A DNA stretch of 64,000 nt from Mycobacterium sp. 852002-50816_SCH5313054-b. Lineage in GTDB: Bacteria > Actinomycetota > Actinomycetes > Mycobacteriales > Mycobacteriaceae. Shown here piece after piece: positions 44,367 to 52,124 of this stretch. The stretch lies in assembly GCF_001667185.1 (NCBI RefSeq), contig NZ_LZIC01000023.1, positions 1-64,000 of the forward strand, written 5' to 3'. The notes beneath the pieces are model-generated. The model was given only the letters and a program-made list of their open reading frames with translations. It was not told where the DNA came from and searched no databases. The translations under genes and the position numbers were made by a program. Every line of letters begins with the position of its first letter. Positions within the stretch are counted from its first letter, which is position 1.

Positions 44367-45230
44367 CTACTTGAGCAGCCGTGACATGCGCCGGTCGGCC
44401 AGCACCTTGCCACCGGTCTGGCAGGTCGGGCAATACTGAAAAGACTTGTCCGCGAACGACACTTCGCGCACGGTGTCCCCGCACACCGGGCAGGGCAACC
44501 CGGTGCGGGCATGAACCCGTAATCCGGAGCGCTTCTCCCCCTTGAGCATCGCCGCACCCTGGCCGACGGAGCGGCTCACCGCATCGGTCAGCACCGAGAT
44601 CATCGCGTCGTGCAGGGCGGTGAGCTGTTCGGCGGACAGCTTGCCCGCCGTGGCGAACGGCGAGATCTTCGCGACGTGCAGGATCTCGTCGCTGTAGGCG
44701 TTGCCGATCCCGGCGATCACCTTCTGGTCGGTGATGACGGTCTTGATCCGGCCGCTGTTGCCGGCCAGCAGCCCGGCGAGGTCGTCGGGGCCGAGCTCCA
44801 GCGCGTCGGGGCCCAGGGCGGCGATGCCCGGCACCAGCTGCGGGTCGTCGACGAGCCACACCGCCAGCCGCTTCTGGGTGCCGGCCTCGGTCAGGTCGAA
44901 GCCGGGCGCCTCGCCGGGGGTGCCCAGGTGCACGCGCAACGCGATCGGCCCCTTGCCAGGACGCAGCGGAGCCGGGGCGAGCTTGTCGGACCACCGCAGC
45001 CAGCCCGCGCGCGACAGGTGGGCGATCAAGAACAGCTGCCCGGCCTGCAGGCCCAGGTACTTGCCCCAGCGCTGGGCGCCCGTCACGGACTGGCCGTGCA
45101 GGGCGCTCGTCGGCGGGTCGAAGGTCTTGAGCACCGACAGCGCGACGACGTCGACGCGACCGATCGTGGAGCCGACGGCGTGGCGCCGCAAATGGTCGAC
45201 CAGCGCTTCGATCTCGGGCAGTTCGGGCAC
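44367..45230 (-). CDS. Fpg/Nei-family DNA glycosylase
   Basis: 287 aa. Base-excision-repair glycosylase/lyase. After Met removal the N-terminus is PELPEIEAL (Pro nucleophile and Glu). The H2TH region is QKVIAGIGNAYSDEILHVAKISPF. A C-terminal zinc finger has CPVC and CPTC pairs (GLPCPVCGDTVREV, FQYCPTCQTGG). It looks intact. The H37Rv counterpart Rv0944 is a much shorter protein, consistent with deletion at the cobF boundary in that lineage. GTG 45230 lies 5 bp after the cobF stop. Confidence 0.92.
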   Translation of the reverse strand: MPELPEIEALVDHLRRHAVGSTIGRVDVVALSVLKTFDPPTSALHGQSVTGAQRWGKYLGLQAGQLFLIAHLSRAGWLRWSDKLAPAPLRPGKGPIALRVHLGTPGEAPGFDLTEAGTQKRLAVWLVDDPQLVPGIAALGPDALELGPDDLAGLLAGNSGRIKTVITDQKVIAGIGNAYSDEILHVAKISPFATAGKLSAEQLTALHDAMISVLTDAVSRSVGQGAAMLKGEKRSGLRVHARTGLPCPVCGDTVREVSFADKSFQYCPTCQTGGKVLADRRMSRLLK

Positions 45231-45235
45231 GCCCT

Positions 45236-45979
45236 TCAGTCTGCCGGTCTGAGCAAATAGGTGTCCATGATCCAGCCGTGCCGGGCGCGGGCCTCGGCCC
45301 GCAGCGCCGCGATGCGCGCCCCGACCTCGCCGACGGTGCCGGCCACCAGCAGCTCGTCGGCGGTCCCCAGGTAGGCGCCCCACCAGATGTCCGTGTCGGG
45401 CGGGCACGCCTGAAACGAGCAGTCACCGTCGAGCATCACCACCGCCGAGCCCGCCAACCCGTGCTCGCGCAGCCGCCTCCCGGTGGTGACCAGGACCGGC
45501 TCGCCGACCTCGTTGAGCGGGATACTGTGCCGGGCCGTCAGCGCCTGCACCGCGGTGATTCCGGGAATGACGTCGAAGGTGAACTCGACTTCGGCCGCGA
45601 CGGCAGCCAGGATCCGCAGGGTGCTGTCGTACAGCGACGGGTCGCCCCAGGCCAGGAAGGCACCCACGCCGTCGGGGCCGAGCTCGGCGGCGATGGCCGC
45701 CGCCCAGATCCGCGCCCGCGCGGCGTGCCAATCCGAGACGGCCCCGCGGTAGTCGGGACCGGTCGAGCGTTTCGGGTCCGGCAGCTCCACGAAGCGGTAC
45801 CCGGGCTCCCGGATGAACCGCGCGCAGATCTCCCGCCGCAGGGCCACCAGGTCGCTTTTCGCCTCCCCTTTGTCCATCGCGAAAAAGACCTGCGTGTCGT
45901 TGAGGGCCTCGATAGCCTGGACCGTCAGGTAGTCCGGGTTCCCGGCACCGATGCCGATGACATGGATGTGGCGGCTCAC
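45236..45979 (-). CDS. cobF: Precorrin-6A synthase (deacetylating) CobF
   Basis: 247 aa SAM-dependent methyltransferase of the aerobic cobalamin pathway: methylates C-1 of the corrin ring with loss of acetate. Tetrapyrrole-methylase marks: HVIGIGAGNPDYLTVQAIEALN, AFLAWGDPSLYDSTLRI, FDVIPGITAVQALTARHSIPLNEVGEPVLVTTGRRL. GTG 45979 is chosen as it places the first strand correctly; the longer frame adds ten residues. Absent from M. tuberculosis complex, present in M. canettii and many other mycobacteria. No other cob gene is in the window. Confidence 0.95.
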   Translation of the reverse strand: MSRHIHVIGIGAGNPDYLTVQAIEALNDTQVFFAMDKGEAKSDLVALRREICARFIREPGYRFVELPDPKRSTGPDYRGAVSDWHAARARIWAAAIAAELGPDGVGAFLAWGDPSLYDSTLRILAAVAAEVEFTFDVIPGITAVQALTARHSIPLNEVGEPVLVTTGRRLREHGLAGSAVVMLDGDCSFQACPPDTDIWWGAYLGTADELLVAGTVGEVGARIAALRAEARARHGWIMDTYLLRPAD

Positions 45980-46028
45980 GATGCCAGTCAACCGAATCGC
46001 AACATCCAAGGCCTAGTCGAGACCCCAA

Positions 46029-46048
46029 GTACCCAGTACCATGGGTAC
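46029..46048. promoter_or_regulatory. Inverted repeat upstream of the AurF-like gene
   Basis: GTACCC (46029-46034) and GGGTAC (46043-46048) are separated by 8 nt that contain a further AGTACC. It lies in the 102-bp gap between cobF and the divergent diiron gene, 34 bp before the latter ATG. A regulator-binding site is inferred. Confidence 0.45.
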
Positions 46049-46081
46049 CGTCTGCAGCACCCAATGAAGGGACGCCAGCGA

Positions 46082-46987
46082 ATGACCACGGTGGTGAGGC
46101 CAAGTGGCCCGAGTCGTGAGGAGTTCTCGGACCGTTTGCTGAAAGGCTCGGTCAAGAAGTCCTACGAGCCCGTCGTCGACATCGATTGGGACGCCCCGCT
46201 GGATCCGGACAAGTTCTATCTGCCGCCCCGTCTGGTGTCGTTGTACAACACACCGATGTGGGACGAGATGACGCGCGAGCAACAGATCGACCTGTCCCGC
46301 CAGGAACTGGTCAACACGCTGTCGGCCGGGATCTGGTTCGAGAACATGCTCAACCAATCGTTGTTGCGGACCATCCTGCACGAGGACCCCACGAGCTCCT
46401 CGACGCATTACAAGCTGACCGAGCTGGGCGACGAGACCCGCCACATGGTCATGTTCGGCAAGGCGATCGAGCGCGTCGGTGCCAAGCCGGTGCGCCCGCG
46501 GCTTTTTCACCGGTGGATCATCAACGCCCTGCCGCTGGTGTTTCAGCGCGGCTCGATGCTGTGGATGGCCGCGCTCATCGGTGAGGAGATCTTCGACTCG
46601 CTGCAGCGGCAGATGATGGACGACCCGGAATTGCAGCCGATCATCCAGCGCCTCATGCGGATTCACGTCACCGAGGAGGCGCGCCACATTCAGTTCGCCC
46701 GGGACGGCGCCCGCAAGCGCGTCACCGAGATGCCGCGGCTCAACCGATGGTTCATGGCCAACATCAACGGGCTGGGCGGCTACTTCTTCAACTACCTGTT
46801 CAGCAACCCGATCCCGTACGCGCGGGTGGGCCTGGACGCGAAGCGGGCCCGAAAGATCGCGCGCAGCAGCCCGCACCGGCTCGAGACGCAGGTTGCCGGC
46901 TTCGCTCCGCTGGCGGCGTTTTTGACCGAGGTCGGCCTGCTGGGTCCCATCGCGCGCCGCGGCTGGAAGCGCAGCAGGTTTCTGTGA
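46082..46987 (+). CDS. AurF-like diiron oxygenase family protein
   Basis: 301 aa helical ferritin-like protein. Metal-ligand patterns: LVNTLSAGIWFENML, ELGDETRHMVMFGKAIE (ExxRH), LIGEEIFDSLQR and HVTEEARHIQFARDGA (EExRH). AurF-type enzymes oxidise arylamines; other members act on lipids, so the substrate is open. GAAGGGA precedes the ATG. Its stop overlaps the next gene start by 4 bp (GTGA), so the flavoprotein is probably a partner or next-step enzyme. Confidence 0.88.
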   Translation: MTTVVRPSGPSREEFSDRLLKGSVKKSYEPVVDIDWDAPLDPDKFYLPPRLVSLYNTPMWDEMTREQQIDLSRQELVNTLSAGIWFENMLNQSLLRTILHEDPTSSSTHYKLTELGDETRHMVMFGKAIERVGAKPVRPRLFHRWIINALPLVFQRGSMLWMAALIGEEIFDSLQRQMMDDPELQPIIQRLMRIHVTEEARHIQFARDGARKRVTEMPRLNRWFMANINGLGGYFFNYLFSNPIPYARVGLDAKRARKIARSSPHRLETQVAGFAPLAAFLTEVGLLGPIARRGWKRSRFL

Positions 46988-48171
46988 CCCACCACGTCAT
47001 CGTCGTCGGCGGGGGTGCCGGCGGTCGATGCGCGCGGGCGGCGCTGCTGGCGGCGGGCGTTGCCGACGTCGTGACGCTCGACCGCGACATCCCGGCCGCA
47101 CGGTTCGACGACGACACCGACACCTGGGGGCTCACGACGGCCGATGGCGAGACGTTGCGGGCTCGCGTCGTGATCGCCGCCTACCGACCGGTGCAGGTCC
47201 CGTGGCTGCCGGACATTGCCGGGCGCGACGGCTTCCTCGGCGAATCGTTCCACGCGGCGCAGTGGCCGGCCGGCTTCGACCCGACCGGCAAGCGCGTCGC
47301 GATCGTCGGCGCCGACGCCACCGCCGGCCATTACCTTCCGGAGCTGACGAAGGCGGCGGCCGCGGTCACCGTTTTCGCGCACCCGCCGCGCCGGGTCGTC
47401 GACGAGTTGCCGCTTGTCGCCACCCGCGTCAAGCGCGGGCTGGCCCGCCGCATCCGGCCGGCCGCCACGGCGGAGCCGCGGCCCGCGCTCGTGAGATCGG
47501 CCGTCAGCGCCGTCACCGCGTCGGGCATCCAGACAGCCGATGGAGTCGACCGCGGCGTCGACGCCATTGTCTATGCCACCGGGTTCACCGTCCCCGATAG
47601 CGCAGCGCAGACAACGCTGCTCGGCGCGGGCGGCGTGACCGCCGCGCGGCTCTGGGCCGACGGCACCGAGCCCTATTTCGGGGTCGCGGTTCACGGCCTG
47701 CCCAACTACTTCTTCATCGACGGCCCCGACGTCGACGCACAATCGCGCTACATCGCCGAGTGCGTCGGCCTGCTGGAACGCGGCGGCAGCACCCGCATCG
47801 AGGTGCGCCGCAGTAGCTACCAGGTATTCAACGAGCGCGCCTACCTGCGACCCGCCCAGCCCCACCCGGTGGCGTCGGCCTTCGACCTGACCGGCGGCAC
47901 CGGCGGCGATGCGACCTATGCGGGCGCGGCGACGCTGACGATCGCTGGCGCCGAGCACCCGGTACGCGTGCGGCTCGCGGGCCGCCTGGACCCGATCGAC
48001 GGCCATTACCACTGGCAAGGCACGGTTTTCGGGGCGGCGGCGCTCAGCGACACGAGGACCGCGACACTGACGGTCGGCGAGCGCAGCGCGGCCGCGCGGA
48101 TCGTCGAGCAGACGCCGTGGGGCACGCACACGGTCGCCGGGGTCGGCGCTCCGCCGTACGCACCGCGCTAG
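46984..48171 (+). CDS. Flavin monooxygenase-like protein with DUF4873 domain
   Basis: 395 aa, like H37Rv Rv0943c. N-terminal FAD loop VIVVGGGAGGRCARAALLAAG (about 5-24), then the Baeyer-Villiger-type fingerprint FLGESFHAAQW already at 84-94, and a second Rossmann loop VAIVGADATAGH (about 106). Full-size relatives need roughly 60-80 more residues between the first two motifs, so the FAD domain is internally shortened. The C-terminal 100 residues (TYAGAATLTIAGAEHPVRVRLAGRLDPIDGHYHWQGTV) form DUF4873. Coupled to the diiron gene. It may bind flavin poorly. Confidence 0.82.
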   Translation: MTHHVIVVGGGAGGRCARAALLAAGVADVVTLDRDIPAARFDDDTDTWGLTTADGETLRARVVIAAYRPVQVPWLPDIAGRDGFLGESFHAAQWPAGFDPTGKRVAIVGADATAGHYLPELTKAAAAVTVFAHPPRRVVDELPLVATRVKRGLARRIRPAATAEPRPALVRSAVSAVTASGIQTADGVDRGVDAIVYATGFTVPDSAAQTTLLGAGGVTAARLWADGTEPYFGVAVHGLPNYFFIDGPDVDAQSRYIAECVGLLERGGSTRIEVRRSSYQVFNERAYLRPAQPHPVASAFDLTGGTGGDATYAGAATLTIAGAEHPVRVRLAGRLDPIDGHYHWQGTVFGAAALSDTRTATLTVGERSAAARIVEQTPWGTHTVAGVGAPPYAPR

Positions 48172-48530
48172 CACCCAACGATTCGGCGCCGTTTGCTGCG
48201 CCGCCCGCCATTGAGGGGTTTGTCAACGGCGGCGTTCGGGTAATCGTCCTAGTCTAATTTTCATCTCACAGGGGAGGCTCGCACGCGGGCGGAGCGGGTT
48301 GGTCCGGCACGCGTGTGGGCCGCGGCATGCGAGCCGTCGCGGCATGTGTGTGCCGTCTAGGGGGCGGGTGATATGGCAGGGGAAGGCCGAATTAGGACTT
48401 TGCGTCCGCCTTCTTTTCAGTTCGGATTCCGTGCGCCTACATTGCTATTGAGACACGCGCACCCACGTGGCACTGTTTCGCCAATTGACATGGGCGAGGA
48501 TGGAGCCCTGAACCGAAAGGGGTGGCTGCG
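48172..48530. other. 359-bp intergenic leader region
   Basis: This gap holds a SigF-type promoter (48218-48243) and, from about 48250, a leader of some 280 nt. An 8-bp inverted repeat (GGCTCGCA 48276-48283, TGCGAGCC 48328-48335) encloses a GC-rich stretch with further pairing. A 53-codon ORF starts at 48373. No conserved riboswitch or RNA gene is recognised. Confidence 0.5.
48218..48243 (+). promoter_or_regulatory. SigF-type promoter
   Basis: GTTT (48218-48221, preceded by GGG) and GGGTAA (48238-48243) are spaced 16 bp, matching the mycobacterial SigF consensus GGTTT-N15-17-GGGTA. It directs transcription to the STAS-ATPase gene, itself a sigma-factor-regulator type, suggesting feedback in the SigF network. 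Confidence 0.7.
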
Positions 48531-48534
48531 TTGA
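48373..48534 (+). CDS. Possible 53-codon ORF coupled to the STAS-ATPase gene
   Basis: ATG 48373 with AGGGGGCGGG upstream opens a frame beginning MAGEGRIRTLRPPS and ending NRKGWLR, with TGA at 48532-48534 overlapping the TTG start (48531) of the next gene. Against it, third codon positions are only about half G/C, unlike genes here. It may be translated only to deliver ribosomes to the next start, or be chance. Confidence 0.3.
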   Translation: MAGEGRIRTLRPPSFQFGFRAPTLLLRHAHPRGTVSPIDMGEDGALNRKGWLR

Positions 48535-49295
48535 GCGCGGTAGCTGAGTCCCCGAGTTCGCTCGCCGTGGCGGCGCGAACGGACGAGTCGGTCGTCATCC
48601 TCACGGTCGAGGGTCAGCTCGACGCCAGTAGCTCCGCGGCGCTGCGCGACATCATCATGAAGACCACGCTCGACCAGCCGTCCGCCGTCATCGTCAACGT
48701 CTCCAAACTTCACGTGCCCGCGGAATCGACGTGGTCGAGCTTCATCGGCGTGCGCTGGCAGGTTCACACCCGGCCCGAAGTTCCGATCGTGCTCGTCTGC
48801 GCCGATCGCGCCGCCCGCGAGGCGATCACCCGCAGCGGCGTCGCCCGCTTCATGCCGGTGTACGCGACCGAGAAGGGGGCGATGAAGGCGCTCGGCCGGC
48901 TCACCAGCCGCACCGTGCGGCATGCCGACGCCGAGTTGCCCGCCAACCTGACCAGCCTGCGCGAGTCCCGCCGGCTGGTCCGCGAGTGGCTCACCGCCTG
49001 GTCGCAGTCCACGCTCATTCCGGTCGCGTTGGTGGTCGTCAACGTGTTCGTCGAAAACGTGCTGGAGCACACCGGAAGCGTCCCGATGATGCGGCTCGAG
49101 GCCGACGGCACTACCGCGACCATCGCGGTGTCCGACTCCAGCAGCACGCCCGCGCTGCGCCTGCCGTCACCGGACAAGGGCATCGACGTCTCCGGGCTGG
49201 CGATCGTGGACGCGTTGTCCCGCGCCTGGGGCAGCACCCCCACGTCTTCCGGCAAGACGGTGTGGGCGGTCATCGGGCCCGAGAACCAGCTCTGA
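48531..49295 (+). CDS. STAS domain plus HATPase (anti-sigma/anti-anti-sigma type) protein
   Basis: 254 aa, H37Rv Rv0941c-like. An N-terminal STAS domain (about 15-110: VVILTVEGQLDASSSAALRDI, IVNVSKLHVPAESTW) is fused to a RsbW-like GHKL ATPase half (about 125-254: SLRESRRLVREWL, VNVFVENVLEHTGSVPMMRLEAD, SGLAIVDALSRAWGS). The motifs correspond to the N box and a G2-like turn. Such fusions act in partner switching that controls sigma factors. TTG 48531 is chosen, with AAAGGGG 9 nt upstream; GTG 48522 would sit on that site. A SigF-type promoter lies upstream. Confidence 0.85.
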   Translation: MSAVAESPSSLAVAARTDESVVILTVEGQLDASSSAALRDIIMKTTLDQPSAVIVNVSKLHVPAESTWSSFIGVRWQVHTRPEVPIVLVCADRAAREAITRSGVARFMPVYATEKGAMKALGRLTSRTVRHADAELPANLTSLRESRRLVREWLTAWSQSTLIPVALVVVNVFVENVLEHTGSVPMMRLEADGTTATIAVSDSSSTPALRLPSPDKGIDVSGLAIVDALSRAWGSTPTSSGKTVWAVIGPENQL

Positions 49296-49336
49296 CCGGC
49301 TTGCGCCTTGTTCGGGGGCCCTCGCACGGGTAAAAG

Positions 49337-49350
49337 TAGAACACGTTCTA
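49337..49350 (+). promoter_or_regulatory. KstR operator
   Basis: TAGAACACGTTCTA, identical to the site at 30249-30262 including two flanking bases on each side (GTAGAACACGTTCTAATC shared as an 18-mer). It lies 36 bp before the oxidoreductase start. Exact match to TNNAACNNGTTNNA. Confidence 0.8.
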
Positions 49351-49386
49351 ATCTGGTGTGACGGTCCCTCGAGGAAGGCTGATGAC

Positions 49387-50253
49387 GTGCGGTTCACCTA
49401 CGCAGAGGCGATGACTGACTTTCGCTATTACATCCCGCTGGCCAAGGCGGCCGAGGCGACCGGCTACCACGCCATGACGATCGCCGACAGCATCGCCTAC
49501 CCCTTCGAATCCGATTCGAAGTACCCGTACACGCCCGACGGCAACCGCGAGTTCCTGGACGGCAAGGAGTTCATCGAAACCTTCGTGCTGACATCGGCGT
49601 TGGGCGCGGTGACCTCGACGCTGCGGTTCAACTTCTTCGTCCTCAAGCTGCCGATCCGGCCGCCGGCGCTGGTGGCCAAGCAAATCGGTTCACTGGCCGC
49701 CATGACCGACAACCGAGTCGGATTCGGGGTGGGTACCAGCCCGTGGCCCGAGGACTACGAGCTGCTGGGAGTCCCATTTGCCAAGCGCGGCAAGCGGATG
49801 GACGAATGCATCGAAATCATCCAAGGCCTCACCACGGGTGACTACTTCGAATTCCACGGCGAGTTCTATGACATCCCCAAGACCAAGATGACCCCGGCTC
49901 CGACCAAGCCGATCCCGGTCCTGATCGGCGGGCACGCCGACGCCGCGCTGCGCCGCGCGGCACGTTTGGACGGCTGGATGCACGGCGGGGGCGACCCGGC
50001 GGAGCTCGACGCGCTGATCGCCAAGCTCAAGCGGTTCCGCGAGGAAGAGGGCAAGACCGGCCCGTTCGAGATTCACGTCATCTCGGTGGACGGCTTCACA
50101 GTGGACGGCGTCAAGCGTCTCGAGGACAAGGGCGTCACCGACGTGATCGTCGGCTTCCGCATTCCTTACATCATGGGCAAGGACGATGAGCCGCTGGACA
50201 ACAAGATTCGCAATTTGGAGATGTTCGCGGAGAACGTGATCGCGAAAGTCTAG
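49387..50253 (+). CDS. LLM-class F420-dependent oxidoreductase
   Basis: 288 aa, H37Rv Rv0940c-like. TIM-barrel luciferase-like protein: RFTYAEAMTDFRYYIPLAKAAEATGYHAMTIADSI, LVAKQIGSLAAMTDNRVGFGVGTSPWPEDYELLGVPFAKRGKRMDE, PVLIGGHADAALRRAARLDGWM. GTG 49387 has GAGGAAGG upstream. With the gene at 30272 it is the second enzyme of this class under a KstR operator, suggesting a shared role in sterol or lipid side-chain metabolism. It converges with the hydratase gene with 3 bp between stops. Confidence 0.92.
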   Translation: MRFTYAEAMTDFRYYIPLAKAAEATGYHAMTIADSIAYPFESDSKYPYTPDGNREFLDGKEFIETFVLTSALGAVTSTLRFNFFVLKLPIRPPALVAKQIGSLAAMTDNRVGFGVGTSPWPEDYELLGVPFAKRGKRMDECIEIIQGLTTGDYFEFHGEFYDIPKTKMTPAPTKPIPVLIGGHADAALRRAARLDGWMHGGGDPAELDALIAKLKRFREEEGKTGPFEIHVISVDGFTVDGVKRLEDKGVTDVIVGFRIPYIMGKDDEPLDNKIRNLEMFAENVIAKV

Positions 50254-50256
50254 CCG

Positions 50257-51063
50257 TCACAGGGGATCCCACGTCGGTGGCCGCTTCTCCATGTGCGCCC
50301 TGGCCGCCTCGCCCGGATTGTTGGTGAAACCGGTGAGGATCTGGGTGCGGTTCTCCAGCTCGATGGCGTGACGCAGGCTCGGCGCGTCCAGAGCCGCGTT
50401 GAGCCCAATCTTGGTCTGCCACACGCCATACGCGTTGTTCTCCGCGATCTCGCGGGCTTTGCGCAGAGCCGCCGACATTAGGTCGTCGGCCGGCACCACC
50501 TCGTGCACGAGCTTGATGCGGTACGCCTCGTCGGCGTCGATGATGCGGCCCGTGAGCATGAGCTCGCGCGCGACGCCCGCACCCACGATCTTCGGCAGCA
50601 GGTAGCTGGTGCCCATGTCCATCGAGGAGAAGCCCGCCTTGATGAACACCGATCCGAACCGGGCCTGTTCGGACGCGACGCGGATGTCGCTGACGAGCGT
50701 GAAGGCCAGGCCGCCCCCGACCGCGACGCCGTTGACCGCCGTGATCACCGGGATGGGTAACTCGTAGATCCGGGTGAACAAATCGGCCAGGCGAACCTGG
50801 CTGTCGTAGTTGACCTTGAACGCCGGGGTGGCCGGTTTGGGCTTGGTCCAGGCTTCGCCCGTGCCGCTCAGGTCGGCCCCGGCGCAGAAGCCCCGTCCGG
50901 CGCCGGTCAGGATCGCGACCCGGTAGTCGCCCCCGCCGAGCGCGTCCAGGGCGTGGTCCACGCCGTCGATCAGCGCTCCGTCGATCGCGTTCAGGCGCTC
51001 GGGCCGGTTCAGCGTGATGCGGGCGATGTTGTCCTCGAGAGTTTCGAATTCCACTGCGGGCAT
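50257..51063 (-). CDS. Enoyl-CoA hydratase/isomerase family protein
   Basis: 268 aa crotonase. [25 protein letters not shown] start, oxyanion loops [18 protein letters not shown] and [18 protein letters not shown], and [26 protein letters not shown], where crotonases place the catalytic Glu pair; here Lys/Ser/Asp stand nearby, so hydratase activity needs testing. C-terminal [11 protein letters not shown] is the usual end. ATG 51063. It faces the methyltransferase gene divergently across 74 bp. Confidence 0.92.
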   Translation of the reverse strand: MPAVEFETLEDNIARITLNRPERLNAIDGALIDGVDHALDALGGGDYRVAILTGAGRGFCAGADLSGTGEAWTKPKPATPAFKVNYDSQVRLADLFTRIYELPIPVITAVNGVAVGGGLAFTLVSDIRVASEQARFGSVFIKAGFSSMDMGTSYLLPKIVGAGVARELMLTGRIIDADEAYRIKLVHEVVPADDLMSAALRKAREIAENNAYGVWQTKIGLNAALDAPSLRHAIELENRTQILTGFTNNPGEAARAHMEKRPPTWDPL

Positions 51064-51137
51064 ACCCGAACCGTAGGGGACATGGGTTTTTACCGAGGAG
51101 GCATACCGTGGTTTCGCCGCCTATCGAAGGAGAAGCC

Positions 51138-52055
51138 ATGGGACGAACCGAGGGTGACACCTGGGACCTGGCCAACAGCGTCGGGGCCACGGCCACCATG
51201 GTCGCCGCCGCGCGAGCCGCCGCGACCCGGAGACCACAGCCGGTCATCACCGACGAGTACGCCGAGCCGCTGGTCCGCGCCGTCGGGCTGGACGTGTTCA
51301 CCAGGTTGGCCAGCGGCGAGCTGGATTCCGACGACCTCGAGAAGGAGGTCGGATTCCCCCGGATTGTCGACACATTCGCCGCCCGGGCCCGGTTCTATGA
51401 CGACTACTTCGCCGCCGCGGGAAAGGAGGGCGTGCGCCAGGTCGTGATCGTGGCATCCGGGTTGGATGCCCGCCCCTATCGACTTCGGTGGCCGGCCGGG
51501 ACGACCGTGTACGAGATCGATCAGCCGGAGGTGATCGCGTTCAAGACCGCGACACTCGCGGAGGTCGGCGCAGCCCCAACCGCGGAGCTCCGCACGATCG
51601 GCATCGATCTGCGGGAAGATTGGCCGGCGGCGCTGCAGGAGGCCGGCTTCGACCCCGCGCAGCCCACGGCGTGGTTGGCCGAGGGCGTGCTCATTGGTTG
51701 GCTGCCGCCGGAGGCCGAGGTCCGCTTGCTGGACTCAATCACCCCGCTGTCGAGCGAGGGCAGCCGATTCGCCGCCGACTTCGGGTCGCTGAACGACGGT
51801 TCGGAGGAGTCGCAGGAGCAGGCGCGGCGGACGGCCGAGGGCTGGCGACGGCAGGGCCTCGACATGGACATCGCCGCCCTGACCTACCCGGGCGAGCACA
51901 CCGACGTTGCCGCGCACCTGCGCGCCGACGGGTGGGACACGACCACGTTCGCGCTCACCGACCTGTTCGCCGCGGCCGGGCTGCCGCAACTGGGCGAGGC
52001 CGCGCAACAAAGCCCCGCGGCGACGATCAGTTTCGTGCGGGCGATCAAGCCCTGA
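51138..52055 (+). CDS. SAM-dependent methyltransferase (PF04072 family)
   Basis: 305 aa, one of the large mycobacterial family related to leucine carboxyl methyltransferase. Signatures: [68 protein letters not shown] (SAM loop), [25 protein letters not shown] 51138 has AGGAGA 7 nt upstream. The substrate of nearly all family members is unknown. Confidence 0.92.
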   Translation: MGRTEGDTWDLANSVGATATMVAAARAAATRRPQPVITDEYAEPLVRAVGLDVFTRLASGELDSDDLEKEVGFPRIVDTFAARARFYDDYFAAAGKEGVRQVVIVASGLDARPYRLRWPAGTTVYEIDQPEVIAFKTATLAEVGAAPTAELRTIGIDLREDWPAALQEAGFDPAQPTAWLAEGVLIGWLPPEAEVRLLDSITPLSSEGSRFAADFGSLNDGSEESQEQARRTAEGWRRQGLDMDIAALTYPGEHTDVAAHLRADGWDTTTFALTDLFAAAGLPQLGEAAQQSPAATISFVRAIKP

Positions 52056-52124
52056 CGTCGAACGTGGGGGTTATGGACGAATAGAGGGCGTTAACCGCGC
52101 GTAAGGCCCACGCTCGGCGCGCTG

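Noticed and set aside
49311-49336. Second SigF-type promoter (GGGTAA near 49328) before the F420-type oxidoreductase
   Set aside because: The -35 would be GTTC with 14-bp spacing, outside the accepted pattern; the KstR box explains the region better.
52056-52124. Terminator between the methyltransferase and the FAH-MBL gene
   Set aside because: Only scattered short complementary pieces (GTGGG/CCCAC, GGTTA/TAACC) with poor spacing; no convincing stem.
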